Assembly (NCBI GenBank): GCA_951813545.1
Contig: OX638352.1
Span: forward strand, 1,550,001-1,614,000
Length of the DNA stretch: 64,000 nt
Source of the DNA: an uncultured Poribacteria bacterium
GTDB taxonomy: Bacteria; Poribacteria; WGA-4E; WGA-3G
Reading direction: 5' to 3'
How positions within the stretch are numbered: the stretch's first letter is position 1; the number at the start of each line of letters is the position of its first letter. The notes beneath the pieces are model-generated. The model made no database searches, was not told where the DNA came from, and saw only the letters and a list, made by a program, of their open reading frames with translations. The position numbers and the translations under genes were made by a program. Shown here piece by piece: positions 43,923-53,221 of this stretch.

Positions 43923-46898
43923 TTATCGAACGTCGCGCTGAAAACGGAGCACGCCGCTTTGCTTTGTGCCGATGTAAAACGTATCGCCATCAACGGCAAA
44001 CGAGGTTGCTGTATGTGGTAGATCTGGAGTCATCTGTTTCCATGTGTTTGTCTGGTTATCTACTTGATAGACCCCACTATCACACACGCCGTAAGCCGTC
44101 GTGCCATCGACTGCAATTCGGTCGATGAAGAGTCTATTCCCATCCGCATCGGTGGGTACGTCCCATGTCTCACCATCGCGTGAACTCATAACCCCCATGT
44201 CCGTCAAGACGTAGACGGTTGGACCTGCGAACAGTATCTCCTTGAAGTATTCAAACGGAAATACGAGGTTCTCGGTGACATCGCGCCAAGTATCTCCATC
44301 ATCAACGGAGAAGAAAAGGTCGCCCTCTCGTTTACCGGCATAGACGGTGTTCCCCGAAACGGCGAGGGTGAACCCTTTTCCCTCAATAGGTGAGATGCCT
44401 TCAATGTCTTCTAAACCGGTGTCATGCCATGCCGTTTCACCGCGTCGCCATCTGAGGAGTTTATGCCTATATTCTATGAAGACGGTATCGTCAGTGCACG
44501 TCAATGTTCCATTTGTCCTCCATTCTTCCATCACGCGCTCCTGATTTGTCCTCCATTCTTCAATCATGCGCTTCTTGTTGCCTCCCAACAGTTCCTGAAC
44601 AACTTTATTAACATCACCATCGTTTTTTCGTACGTTTATGATGCCTTCGTTTATGATGCCTTCTTTGAACCATTCCTCGCGTTCCTTGTGTAAGGTGTCC
44701 TCTTCAAAATCCGGGACACCCTCAAGGGTTAGAAGCACATCACCGGCATCAGAAAGGCGATAGAGCGTGACCTCATCGAGTTCACTGTTGCTTGCATAGA
44801 GCACACCATCAGCTGTTACGACTTTTGCTTGTGTTCCTTTCAGAGAAGCATTCTCGTTCGTATTTAAACCGACGGATTCCCATGTCTCACCGCCATCGGC
44901 AGATTTGAGCATTTCCACAGGTGTTAGCGCGTAGAGAATGTTCTTGAGGGCAACCAGACTCGGAACATGGGAATTTACCATCCCTGTCATGAAAGGGTGC
45001 CACGTTGTACCACCATCTGTTGAACGTTTTATCCGCCCGGAATAAGTTCCATAAAAAGTGTTTTCGTCCAACGCGAAAATAGGAAACGCTTCATAAAAAG
45101 TGTTTTCGTCCAACGAGAGAACAGGAAATGCTCCAAATGTATGGGGTTCTGGATTAGGATCTATCCATGTTTCACCACCATCATAGGAGAGCAATACACC
45201 ACTGGAACCTTTCAACATCAGTGTGCCCCTGACTGGCACAACCTCCACAGCAGCCATTATCTTGCCTGAATGTTCGCGAGTATTCGGCGTAATATCAATC
45301 CAGGAATCGCCGAGATCGGTGGAATAGAAAACTGCGGCGTACGGACCAGGATTTGCGATTGTTCCGACGTAGAGTCTATCTTCAGCAGCTGCTAAAGAAA
45401 AGATACCGTGTGGTACGGACACCGGCAATTTTTCCCAATTGTCGGTAAATCGGAAAAGCCCTTGGCTGTTTCCGACAAACAGCGTGTTGTCAACGGCGAG
45501 CGCATCCCAAATGTGGAATTTGAGTTTAAATCGCTCCGGTATATTATCGGTTCTCAAACCCTTTCCTATCGGTTGCCACTGGTTACCGCCATCCTCAGAA
45601 CGAAATACCTCTGTTTGGAGGACAAGGTACGTCGCTATATCTGTGATAATCAAAGCAACCGCACGTCCCTGTGGGCGCGCCCCGAGGCTATTCCATGTCT
45701 TACCGTCATCACTTGAGACTAAGAGTTCATCGGGGGTGAGGAGGTAGAAGGTGTCATCGCGTTCCGCCATAACTCGTTCAAATTCCCGATTTGGGTCGCT
45801 GGCACTGACGAGCGTCCACGCGTCCGCTTCTTCTGTGAGTCGATAGAGTCCTGCTTTCGTAATAGCGTAGAGCGTTTGATCGGATGCGAGAAAAAGCCCA
45901 GCACTTGAAACGCCGCCCGGTCCCTTCGTCTGAATCCATTCAGGTTTTGCTGTTGAAAGATCGGTCTCATCTGCTTGCGCAGCTGCGATGAGAAGAGGTT
46001 CCGCTTGGGATCCATCCCAACCGTTTTTACCCGGTATATCGGTTCTCCCAAATCGGGTGAGTGCGTCAGATTTACGTTCCAATTCAAGGACAAGATGCGC
46101 GTCAATCAGTTCCACGGTCATCTCCGATGTCGCATTTAAACTGTACGGATGCTGAAAACGGGACAATGACTGCGTGCCGAACCCCATCATCAGGATAACC
46201 AAAACCGCCGATGCGAAAGAGAGACCCCACGGTACCCACGGTTTTCTCACGGAAGGGGATGTCGGTTTGGTGTGAGCGACTTCGCGCATGATGTTATCGG
46301 TTAGATGTGGGGAGAGTTGCAAATTGTCTACGACCTCTTGAATTACGGATTCTTCCTTTTCTAATCGTTCGCGGGCGCGGTGGAGCCGACTCCTAACGGT
46401 ACTCGGCGATACACCCAAAAATACGCTAATTTCCTCACCGGTCATTTCTGCCAGATAATACAGCGTTACGACGGTGCGTTCGCTCTCTGGAAGCTTTTGC
46501 AGAAGGCGTTTGACGATTTCACGTCGGTGTTCGATCGCCTCTTCCTCGTCCCGATCTGCCTCATATTGCGCATAGCAGATTTCTTCGAGTTCGGTTGTGG
46601 ACATCGCATCCAAAGATTTCGTCGGCAGCTGCTTCTTTCGGAGCCATGCGATACAGTGCCGCGTGGCAATTACATAGAGCCACCCCGAAAAATGATCCCG
46701 ACGTTTCAGCGTTGATAGTCTTTTGTAAACCTTCAAAAAGACATCTTGCGTGATTTCTTCGGCGGTATGGAAATCACCTATCTTCCGCCAGACGAGAGCG
46801 TGCACTGATTTTTGATATTTGTTCACGAGCGCGGTGAATGCGCCTTCATCACCATCTAATATATGTTGAATGAGGTCAGCGTCATTGGTGTTCATCAT
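43923..46898 (-). CDS. ECF-type sigma factor fused via TM helix to Asp-box beta-propeller, copy 2
   Basis: The 991 residues share the layout of the neighbouring copies. Sigma region 2 is at about 10-90 (AEEITQDVFLKVYKRLSTL), region 4 at about 125-180 (MTGEEISVFLGVSPSTVRSRLHRARERL) and a membrane helix at about 222-242 (WGLSFASAVLVILMMGFG). Asp-box repeats follow (VSSDDGKTWNSLG, RSEDGGNQWQPIG, YSTDLGDSWIDIT, LSYDGGETWIDPN, RSTDGGTTWHPFM, KSADGGETWESVG, FSVDDGDTWRDVT). It has small internal duplications of its own: ALDENTFYEA/ALDENTFYGT and RMIEEWRTN/RVMEEWRTN. The ATG has GGAG at short spacing. It lies 185 bases upstream of copy 1. Confidence 0.9.
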   Translation of the reverse strand: MMNTNDADLIQHILDGDEGAFTALVNKYQKSVHALVWRKIGDFHTAEEITQDVFLKVYKRLSTLKRRDHFSGWLYVIATRHCIAWLRKKQLPTKSLDAMSTTELEEICYAQYEADRDEEEAIEHRREIVKRLLQKLPESERTVVTLYYLAEMTGEEISVFLGVSPSTVRSRLHRARERLEKEESVIQEVVDNLQLSPHLTDNIMREVAHTKPTSPSVRKPWVPWGLSFASAVLVILMMGFGTQSLSRFQHPYSLNATSEMTVELIDAHLVLELERKSDALTRFGRTDIPGKNGWDGSQAEPLLIAAAQADETDLSTAKPEWIQTKGPGGVSSAGLFLASDQTLYAITKAGLYRLTEEADAWTLVSASDPNREFERVMAERDDTFYLLTPDELLVSSDDGKTWNSLGARPQGRAVALIITDIATYLVLQTEVFRSEDGGNQWQPIGKGLRTDNIPERFKLKFHIWDALAVDNTLFVGNSQGLFRFTDNWEKLPVSVPHGIFSLAAAEDRLYVGTIANPGPYAAVFYSTDLGDSWIDITPNTREHSGKIMAAVEVVPVRGTLMLKGSSGVLLSYDGGETWIDPNPEPHTFGAFPVLSLDENTFYEAFPIFALDENTFYGTYSGRIKRSTDGGTTWHPFMTGMVNSHVPSLVALKNILYALTPVEMLKSADGGETWESVGLNTNENASLKGTQAKVVTADGVLYASNSELDEVTLYRLSDAGDVLLTLEGVPDFEEDTLHKEREEWFKEGIINEGIINVRKNDGDVNKVVQELLGGNKKRMIEEWRTNQERVMEEWRTNGTLTCTDDTVFIEYRHKLLRWRRGETAWHDTGLEDIEGISPIEGKGFTLAVSGNTVYAGKREGDLFFSVDDGDTWRDVTENLVFPFEYFKEILFAGPTVYVLTDMGVMSSRDGETWDVPTDADGNRLFIDRIAVDGTTAYGVCDSGVYQVDNQTNTWKQMTPDLPHTATSFAVDGDTFYIGTKQSGVLRFQRDVR

Positions 46899-46933
46899 GT
46901 CTCCTCTGAAAAAATAGGGGTTTCATGATATTA

Positions 46934-46972
46934 TAGACGCGTATAGGGGTGAGAATGTTGCACAAAATGCAA
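46934..46972 (-). promoter_or_regulatory. candidate ECF promoter with TTGCAT-type inverted repeat, copy 2
   Basis: Minus strand: TTGCATTTTGTGCAAC ending in the -35-like GCAAC, then 15 bases, then CGCGTCTA (46934-46941), about 36 bases before the ATG at 46898. Counterpart of the motifs at 43782 and 52742. Confidence 0.55.
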
Positions 46973-47073
46973 TTTTTCGGAGGATTGTATGTTTAACGAT
47001 GCAAAGGCGAGGTTGCAAACCTCGCCAGCAAAAATGAAATCAAGGTACAGGAATAGAAAAGTGGAGAAAATAT

Positions 47074-49284
47074 TTATCGACCATCATGCTGAAAACGGAA
47101 TATACCGCTGTGTTTTGTACCGATGTAAAGCACTTCGCCAGCAATAGCAAGAGAAGTTGCTGCATAAGGTGCTTCCGAGGCAATCTGTCTCCATGTATCT
47201 GTCTGGTCATCAACCCGATAAACGCCATTATTACACACCCCGTAAAGGGTTGCGTCCTCAGCTGCAATCCAATCCATAAGGACCGGATTTCCGTCACTAT
47301 CGGTGAGTGTCTGCCAGACCTCGCTATTAAGCGAACGCATGACTCCCGTATCCGTTGAGATATAGACGGTTGAACCCGCGAATACGATGTCCTTGAAGTA
47401 TTCAAATGGAAAGGCGAGGCTGTCGGTGATGTCCTTCCAAGTATCTCCGTTGTCCAAGGATTGGAAGAGGTCGCCTTCTCGTTTACCTGCATAGATAATG
47501 TTCCCTGAAGCGGCAAGGGTGAACCCTTTTCCGTCAATAGGTGGGAGCTCTCCTTGATCTTCTAAACCTGTGTAGTGCCACGTTGTTTCGCCGGGTCGCC
47601 ATCTGAAAAGTTTCCGTCGATGCTCCATAAATACGGTTTCTCCAGCGAGGACAAACCCTCCATTTCTTGTGTCCTCTTCAGCGATAAAGAGTAAACTCTC
47701 TCGCCACAGCCGCTCTGTTTCACGAACATTGACGTTGGTTTCTCTGGCTTCCCTAACCCTTTTCTTCCACTCAACATACAGGTTATCTTCCTTGAAATCG
47801 GGTATGCCTTGAACAGGTACCAACTCATTACTTTCGACAGGAAGGTGCAAAAGTTGCGTTCGATGACTGGCAATGCTGCTTACATAAAGGGTATTATTGG
47901 TTGTTTTAATCCTCGGAATCAGGAGTTTACCGCCGTTACTCACGCTAATAGCCTCCCAAGATTCACCTTCGTTCGCTGATTTAGCAATCTTACCACCGCT
48001 AATTGCGTAGAGCATGTTTTCGTCTGCAATCAGATTCTGCACATCGGCACTCACGAGCCCCTTTACAAAGGGATGCCAAGAGCGACCGCCATCTGTTGAG
48101 CGTGTTACTCCAGAGAGTTGAGATTTGTAAAAGTTATTTTCATCCAAGGCTACAACAGGCAAGAAGCGACCCGCAAAGGCATGCGGGTCGCGTCCTGGAT
48201 CTTTCCATGTCTCGCCACGGTCATAAGAGAGCAACACTCCACCGGGACCTATCACCATAAGTGTGTCTCCAACGGAAACGATCATAACTGTGCCGATCAA
48301 TTTCACTGGGTGTTCGTCGGTGCTTGGGGTGATGTCAGTCCATGAATCTCCGAAGTCGGTTGAATAGAAGAGTGAGCAATGAGGGGCCTCCGGCTGACCT
48401 GAAATTGTTGCGACATAGAGTCTATTCTCGGTAGCTGCCAACGAATTGACCCCTTCAAGGGTCGGTAGCGTTACTTTTTCCCAGTCGTCGGTAAATCTGA
48501 AAAGTCCTCGGTTGGTTCCGACAAAGAGAATTCGGTTTGTTCCAGCAAAGATGATGTTATCAATAGCAGCAGCGTCGTGGATTCTTAATTCAATGTCTGC
48601 TTCCTCTGAGGCGATATCGGATCGCAAACTCTCGCCTATAGCGACCCACTGCTTACCCCCATCTTCAGAACGAAATACCTCTGTCTGAAAGACGAGGTAC
48701 ATTGTCATATCAACATGCTGTGGGCTGCGTTCTCGAGGACCATCTGCGATAACAAGGGCGACGACGCGACCCTTGGGACGCTTGCCGAGGACTTCCCATG
48801 TTCTACCGCGATCGGTCGAGGCTAAGAGTTCATCGGGCGTGAGGAGATAGAGAGCGTCCCCTCGTTCTGCCATAATCTGGTCAAACTGCCGATTCGGACC
48901 GCCGGAATTAATAAGCGTCCATTCGTCTGCTTGATCTGTAAGTCGGTAGAGACCTGTTTTTGCGATAAGGTAGAGGGTTTGGTCAGATGCCAGAAAGAGT
49001 CCTGGTCTTGAAACGCCTCCCAGTCCCTTCGTCTGGATCCACTGCGGTTCTGTTACCAAAACGTCTGCCTCATCTGCGTGTAACGCTGGCACGCCGAAAT
49101 TGAGCGTCAAACTCACCAGAAGTACCACTGCGAAAGTGAATACCGACGGTTTGCTCACCGAAAGAAAAGTAGACTTGAGACGGAGGATTTCCCGCATAAC
49201 GTTCATCGTCAGATATAGGGAGGTTTGGGACCTGAGCCTTGCAAGCGAAGTCTTGCTTTCAATGCTGCGTATTTTTTCAATCAT
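47074..49284 (-). CDS. Asp-box beta-propeller membrane protein, copy 3, sigma domain lost
   Basis: The 736 residues begin MIEKIRSIESKTSLARL and then NVMREILRLKSTFLSVSKPS, which aligns with the segment just before the membrane helix in the other three copies. A helix (VFTFAVVLLVSLTLNFG) and the whole propeller follow (ASTDRGRTWEVLG, RSEDGGKQWVAIG, YSTDFGDSWTDIT, LSYDRGETWKDPG, RSTDGGRSWHPFV, QSLDNGDTWKDIT). About 190 N-terminal residues (sigma regions 2 and 4) are missing, yet the gene has its own perfect AAGGAG Shine-Dalgarno, so it is likely translated. The upstream gap holds repeats and a MITE, and the shared promoter motif is absent. Confidence 0.88.
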   Translation of the reverse strand: MIEKIRSIESKTSLARLRSQTSLYLTMNVMREILRLKSTFLSVSKPSVFTFAVVLLVSLTLNFGVPALHADEADVLVTEPQWIQTKGLGGVSRPGLFLASDQTLYLIAKTGLYRLTDQADEWTLINSGGPNRQFDQIMAERGDALYLLTPDELLASTDRGRTWEVLGKRPKGRVVALVIADGPRERSPQHVDMTMYLVFQTEVFRSEDGGKQWVAIGESLRSDIASEEADIELRIHDAAAIDNIIFAGTNRILFVGTNRGLFRFTDDWEKVTLPTLEGVNSLAATENRLYVATISGQPEAPHCSLFYSTDFGDSWTDITPSTDEHPVKLIGTVMIVSVGDTLMVIGPGGVLLSYDRGETWKDPGRDPHAFAGRFLPVVALDENNFYKSQLSGVTRSTDGGRSWHPFVKGLVSADVQNLIADENMLYAISGGKIAKSANEGESWEAISVSNGGKLLIPRIKTTNNTLYVSSIASHRTQLLHLPVESNELVPVQGIPDFKEDNLYVEWKKRVREARETNVNVRETERLWRESLLFIAEEDTRNGGFVLAGETVFMEHRRKLFRWRPGETTWHYTGLEDQGELPPIDGKGFTLAASGNIIYAGKREGDLFQSLDNGDTWKDITDSLAFPFEYFKDIVFAGSTVYISTDTGVMRSLNSEVWQTLTDSDGNPVLMDWIAAEDATLYGVCNNGVYRVDDQTDTWRQIASEAPYAATSLAIAGEVLYIGTKHSGIFRFQHDGR

Positions 49285-49642
49285 GGATTTCTCCTTCTTT
49301 TACGTAAGGGCGAGGATACAATCCTCGCCAGCGATGGAGAGGTGTTTTAAGGGCGAGGATACATGAAGATTAAAAAATTAATTCGGTAATGTATTAGCAA
49401 AGTCCGGTGCGGTTGCAAACCGCACCTACCGGCCTGGGGGAAAATTGGAATTACCGATTTAAATACTTAAACTTCATCAATCCTCGCCAGCAATGGAGAG
49501 GCGTTTGTGTTTTCCAAAGCACCCTCTTATTTTCTGGTTTTACTATAGCAGACCTCATCAATGGGAAAGGGGTTGAAAACCTCACCCATCGATAAACTGC
49601 TGTTCTACTCAGTCTGCGGGCGAGGAAACCTCGCCCCTACGG
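49285..49642. repeat. repeat-filled gap between copies 3 and 4
   Basis: Contains GGCGAGGATACAATCCTCGCC (about 49309-49330), a second such hairpin interrupted by the 49362-49478 MITE, and the TTTTCCAAAGCACCCTCTTA tail also seen at about 30815. A GGGCGAGGAAACCTCGCCC hairpin lies at 49618-49636, close to the stop of copy 4, and could terminate it. No gene. Confidence 0.75.
49362..49478. mobile_element. ATGAAG-end MITE inserted in another repeat
   Basis: The 117 bp segment runs from ATGAAGATTAAAAAATTAAT to GATTTAAATACTTAAACTTCAT (imperfect 28-base inverted ends including CGGTAAT/ATTACCG) around a GGTGCGGTTGCAAACCGCACC hairpin. It sits exactly inside the hairpin repeat GGCGAGGATAC|AATCCTCGCC, whose two halves flank it. 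The host repeat is intact elsewhere (30777, 49309, 60690), which fixes both ends of the insertion. Confidence 0.85.
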
Positions 49643-52618
49643 TTAACGCAGCGGTAAACTTAAAAGCCCACGGTGTTCTGTGCCGATATAGAGGACATTC
49701 CCCGCAACAACGAGAGAAGTTACTCGTCCAAGGACTTCTGAGGTAATCTGCTCCCAGATGCCTGTGTTGTTGTCCAACCGGTAAACACCTGTTTGGGAAA
49801 CACCGTAGAGGGTTGTGCCATCAACTGCTAATTGGCGCATGGCAATCGGGGTGTATTTTGAATCGGTGAGCGCGTGCCAATTTTCGCCATCGTTTGACAT
49901 GGCAACGCCGTCTTTTGTTGACACGTATACCGTGTTATCCACAAAGCGCATCTCTCTGAAGTGGGGTAATTTCGTTAAGAGTTGGTCTTGCGATTCCGCT
50001 CTATTCAGCTGAAAGGGGAAATCTGCGGTAACATCGCTCCAAGTGTCTCCGCCGTCGAAGGATCGGAAGAGGCTGCCGTCACTTTTTCCGAGATAGATGA
50101 CCTTTCCTGAGACAGCGAACTGGAACCCGTCAGTCGCATAGAAGTCCCCGAACACGGGTGCATCGTGCATACCGGTGTCGTGCCATTCGGGATCTTCACG
50201 GGTCCATCGGTAGAGTTTCCGTTCGTATTCAATATAGAACGTATCACCGCTTACCGCGAACTCGCCTGTTGTTCGGACGACGGCTTCCTCAATGCCGAGT
50301 TGATAGCGAGCGAGATCTGCTTGATCTGTATCATTGAGGTCAATAGCGACAGTAGTCCTGATTGTCTGTTCCAACCATTTACCGTGGCTTGGATCTACAT
50401 AAACCGGCATTCCTGCAATATGCCTCAGTGTATCGGCATTGGGAGGTAAATGGAGCAGGCAGTTTGTGCTTCCCCCCTGATTTGTTCTGAGGTAAAGGGC
50501 ATCTCCGACGACCGTCATATTTGACAACTTTAATTCGCCGAGTGATTTATTTGCTGGAAGCGGTGCTGGAAGCGGTTTTACTGCGCCGAGCGGTTTATTT
50601 GGCGTGCGCGGCAGATTCATATCAATCTGCGTCCATTGGTTTCCCCCATCGTTGGATTTAGCGATACCTTTACTGGTTACGGCGTAGAGAACGTTGTTAA
50701 TCTGAGCGAGATCGAGAATGTGAGGTTCCGCTATACCTGCTGCGAACAGATGCCAACTGTGACCGCCATCGGTTGAACGTCCGAGTTTACTCCCTGCTGC
50801 GATAAAAAAAGTATTCTCATCTAAAGCGATCGCTGGAGAAAAACCGAACGCAAGCGCGAGTCTGTGGAAACCGAGGTACTCCCATGTATCTCCAGCATCT
50901 CGTGAACCTAACACACCAACACCGAGCACCAAGAGGGTTTCACCTACCGCTACAAGCTTGACAGATCCGATTGTGAGGGGTGACATTCCTACTTTTAGAT
51001 TCGTGGGGGTTATGTCAACCCAAGACGCTCCGAAATCACTTGTGGCGAAGAGTGAACGGGATTTCTGATCTCCCTGCTTTGGGACACTGATGTAGACTCT
51101 ATCGTCAGCGACTGCTAACGAGTCAATAGCTGGTGCTTGTGCGACAGATAATCTTTCCCATACGCCTGCATTGAGCCGGTAAAGCCCCTGCTTTGTCCCT
51201 AAAAAGGGGGTGTTTCCAACGGTAATAGCAGTGTGTATTTCTGGTGCGGTCAAACCATCGTTAAAGGTGTGCCACGTCTTCCCAGTATCTGTTGAACGAA
51301 ACACACCGTTCGCGAGGACGAGGTACATTTCAATCTGTGCATCCTGCGACCAGCGTAACCGACTGGGAATAAGCAGTGCGATGGCGCGTCCGCGTGGGCG
51401 TGGACCGAGAAATTGCAACGTCACACCGCGATCCGTTGAGGCGAGCAGGGCGGTTTCAGTAACAATATAGAGGGTATCCTTCCCTTCTGCCATCGGCGTA
51501 CTATGAGGTGTAAAGGGCAGGGCGGCGTTAATGAGTATCCATCCAGTGTTGTCATCTGCTAACTGGTAGAGTCGAGTGCCTGCAATCGCATAGACCTCTT
51601 TTTGAGATGTGGCAAATAGGTTCTTGACACCGCCACCCTCCGGTCCTCTTGTTGGCATCCATTGCGGTTCTGTCTCCGGTTTCTCTACGGTATCTGCCTG
51701 TGCTGCTGCCAACAGCCCAGCATCGGTTCTCAAACTTACACCCCTGCCTTTTCCCGGCGCATCACTGTTTCCGAACTGATTTCTTACATCCAGTTCTCGT
51801 TTCAATTCAAACGCAACGGGCGTGTCAACCAATTCAACTGTCATCTCCGAGGTCGCATCCAAGTCGTAGGGTTGCTGAAAGCGGGATAACGCCTGCGGAC
51901 CGAATCCCATCATCAGGATAACCAAAAACATTGAGGAAAAAGAGAGTGCCCACGGCACCCAAGGTTTACTCAGGGAAGGAGATGTCGGCTTGATGCGCGC
52001 AATTTCACGCATGACCTTCTCGGTTAGGGTTGGCGGCAATTGGAAGCTGCCTGAGACCTCATGAAGCAGGTGTTCTTGTTTTTCCAATCGCTTGCGGGCG
52101 CGATGGAGCCGACTCTTAATGGTGTTCGGGGATACACCTAAGAATTCGCTAATGTTCTCGCAAGACATTTCTGCCAGATAAAACAGTGTTACAACAGTGC
52201 GTTCGCTCTCGGGCAATTTCTGGAGCAGACGTTTGACGAGTTCGCGCTGGTTTTCAACAGCGGACGCTTCCTTACGATCCGCTTCATATTGCAGATAGCA
52301 GCGTTCTTCGAGTTCAAATGTGGACATTTCGTTTAGGGAGGTCGTTGGTAGCTGCTTCTTTCGGAGCCACGAAATACAGTGTCGCGTCGCAATTACATAG
52401 AGCCACCCGGGAAAACGATCCGGGGGTTTCAGCGTGGATAACTTTTTGTACACCTTCAAGAAAATATCCTGCGTGATTTCTTCGGCAGTATGGAAATCCC
52501 CTATCTTCCGCCAGACTAAGGTGTGAATCTGCTTTTGGTATCTGTTCACAAGGGCGGTAAATGCGCGCTGATCACCCTCTAAAGTCCGTTGAATCAGGTC
52601 AACATCGCTTCTCTCCAT
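49643..52618 (-). CDS. ECF-type sigma factor fused via TM helix to Asp-box beta-propeller, copy 4
   Basis: The start is placed at ATG 52618 (GGAGGAG upstream) rather than 52633, giving 991 residues. Sigma region 2 (AEEITQDIFLKVYKKLSTL), region 4 (MSCENISEFLGVSPNTIKSR), a membrane helix (WALSFSSMFLVILMMGFG) and the propeller follow. The propeller has ASTDRGVTLQFLG, RSTDTGKTWHTFN, ATSDFGASWVDIT, GSRDAGDTWEYLG, RSTDGGHSWHLFA, KSNDGGNQWTQID and RSFDGGDTWSDVT. It is the most upstream member in transcription order and the most divergent in the propeller, so it may bind a different ligand. The sigma halves are much more alike than the propellers, suggesting shared promoter targets but different inputs. 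Confidence 0.9.
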   Translation of the reverse strand: MERSDVDLIQRTLEGDQRAFTALVNRYQKQIHTLVWRKIGDFHTAEEITQDIFLKVYKKLSTLKPPDRFPGWLYVIATRHCISWLRKKQLPTTSLNEMSTFELEERCYLQYEADRKEASAVENQRELVKRLLQKLPESERTVVTLFYLAEMSCENISEFLGVSPNTIKSRLHRARKRLEKQEHLLHEVSGSFQLPPTLTEKVMREIARIKPTSPSLSKPWVPWALSFSSMFLVILMMGFGPQALSRFQQPYDLDATSEMTVELVDTPVAFELKRELDVRNQFGNSDAPGKGRGVSLRTDAGLLAAAQADTVEKPETEPQWMPTRGPEGGGVKNLFATSQKEVYAIAGTRLYQLADDNTGWILINAALPFTPHSTPMAEGKDTLYIVTETALLASTDRGVTLQFLGPRPRGRAIALLIPSRLRWSQDAQIEMYLVLANGVFRSTDTGKTWHTFNDGLTAPEIHTAITVGNTPFLGTKQGLYRLNAGVWERLSVAQAPAIDSLAVADDRVYISVPKQGDQKSRSLFATSDFGASWVDITPTNLKVGMSPLTIGSVKLVAVGETLLVLGVGVLGSRDAGDTWEYLGFHRLALAFGFSPAIALDENTFFIAAGSKLGRSTDGGHSWHLFAAGIAEPHILDLAQINNVLYAVTSKGIAKSNDGGNQWTQIDMNLPRTPNKPLGAVKPLPAPLPANKSLGELKLSNMTVVGDALYLRTNQGGSTNCLLHLPPNADTLRHIAGMPVYVDPSHGKWLEQTIRTTVAIDLNDTDQADLARYQLGIEEAVVRTTGEFAVSGDTFYIEYERKLYRWTREDPEWHDTGMHDAPVFGDFYATDGFQFAVSGKVIYLGKSDGSLFRSFDGGDTWSDVTADFPFQLNRAESQDQLLTKLPHFREMRFVDNTVYVSTKDGVAMSNDGENWHALTDSKYTPIAMRQLAVDGTTLYGVSQTGVYRLDNNTGIWEQITSEVLGRVTSLVVAGNVLYIGTEHRGLLSLPLR

Positions 52619-52741
52619 GACTCTCCTCCGCAAAATATAGTAAAGCCTACAGTTACGAGCGGCGTGCTTGTTTGGTAGGTAAATGCCTCTATATTTTTAA
52701 ACTTTACCACAAAACCAAAAAATAGTGCTTTCATAAGTTAA

Positions 52742-52780
52742 TAACGCGTCTGCAAGACTGAAAGGTTGCATAAAATGCAA
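52742..52780 (-). promoter_or_regulatory. candidate ECF promoter with TTGCATAAAATGCAA inverted repeat, copy 4
   Basis: Minus strand: TTGCATTTTATGCAAC (a perfect TTGCAT/ATGCAA inverted repeat at 52766-52780) with the -35-like GCAAC, then 16 bases, then CGCGTTA (52742-52748). It is about 120 bases from the ATG; an AT-rich insertion of roughly 75 bases separates it from the gene compared with copies 1 and 2. Confidence 0.55.
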
Positions 52781-53221
52781 TTTTGAAGACAAATAAATAT
52801 CATCAACGCATTAACATAGGACCTATGTTTCTATAATATCCTAACGATGCTCGGCGCGGTTAGGAAACCGCACCTACCAGGCTTAGGGAAAATCGGGATT
52901 GCCAATAAGAAAATTGCGTAACTCCTATGTGATAAGGCGTGAGCAATTTTTGTGCCAGTGCCAGCGGTCGATCTGTGTGGAATTCTGCACGGAAAGGGGC
53001 AAACCGCCATTATGAAATGCACGAAAAAGGGCAGTTTTAAGAGAAGTGCGGGGAATGAAAGGGTAGGGGACACCAGAAAAGGCGCGTAGCAAACGCGCCT
53101 TTTCAACATTTGACATATTCTCTTAACTATAACACGGGTTTGGAAGCGGGTTGATAACGCTGGCTCCGATATTTTTTGGACTTGACAGAAGGGGACAGAA
53201 ATGCTATGCTGTCGCTAAGTT
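52781..53221. other. intergenic region with a hairpin and one doubtful ORF
   Basis: Holds a GCGCGGTTAGGAAACCGCACC hairpin (about 52855-52875) and a terminator (53077-53103). A minus-strand ORF 53116-52925 (63 aa, MSNVEKARLLRAFSGVPYPF) overlaps the terminator hairpin and lacks a good Shine-Dalgarno, so I do not call it. On the plus strand TTGACA (53182-53187) and TATGCT (53205-53210), 17 bases apart, form a good sigma-70 promoter pointing against the lipoprotein gene. Confidence 0.5.
53077..53103. terminator. bidirectional hairpin terminator
   Basis: AAAAGGCGCGT, loop, ACGCGCCTTTT is a perfect stem with A and T runs on both sides, about 120 bases beyond the stop of the minus-strand lipoprotein gene (53222). 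It could stop transcription from either side. Confidence 0.6.

Noticed and set aside
52925..53116. 63-residue minus-strand ORF beginning MSNVEKARLLRAFSGVPYPF
   Set aside because: It overlaps a strong bidirectional terminator hairpin, has no convincing Shine-Dalgarno and shows no recognisable domain.
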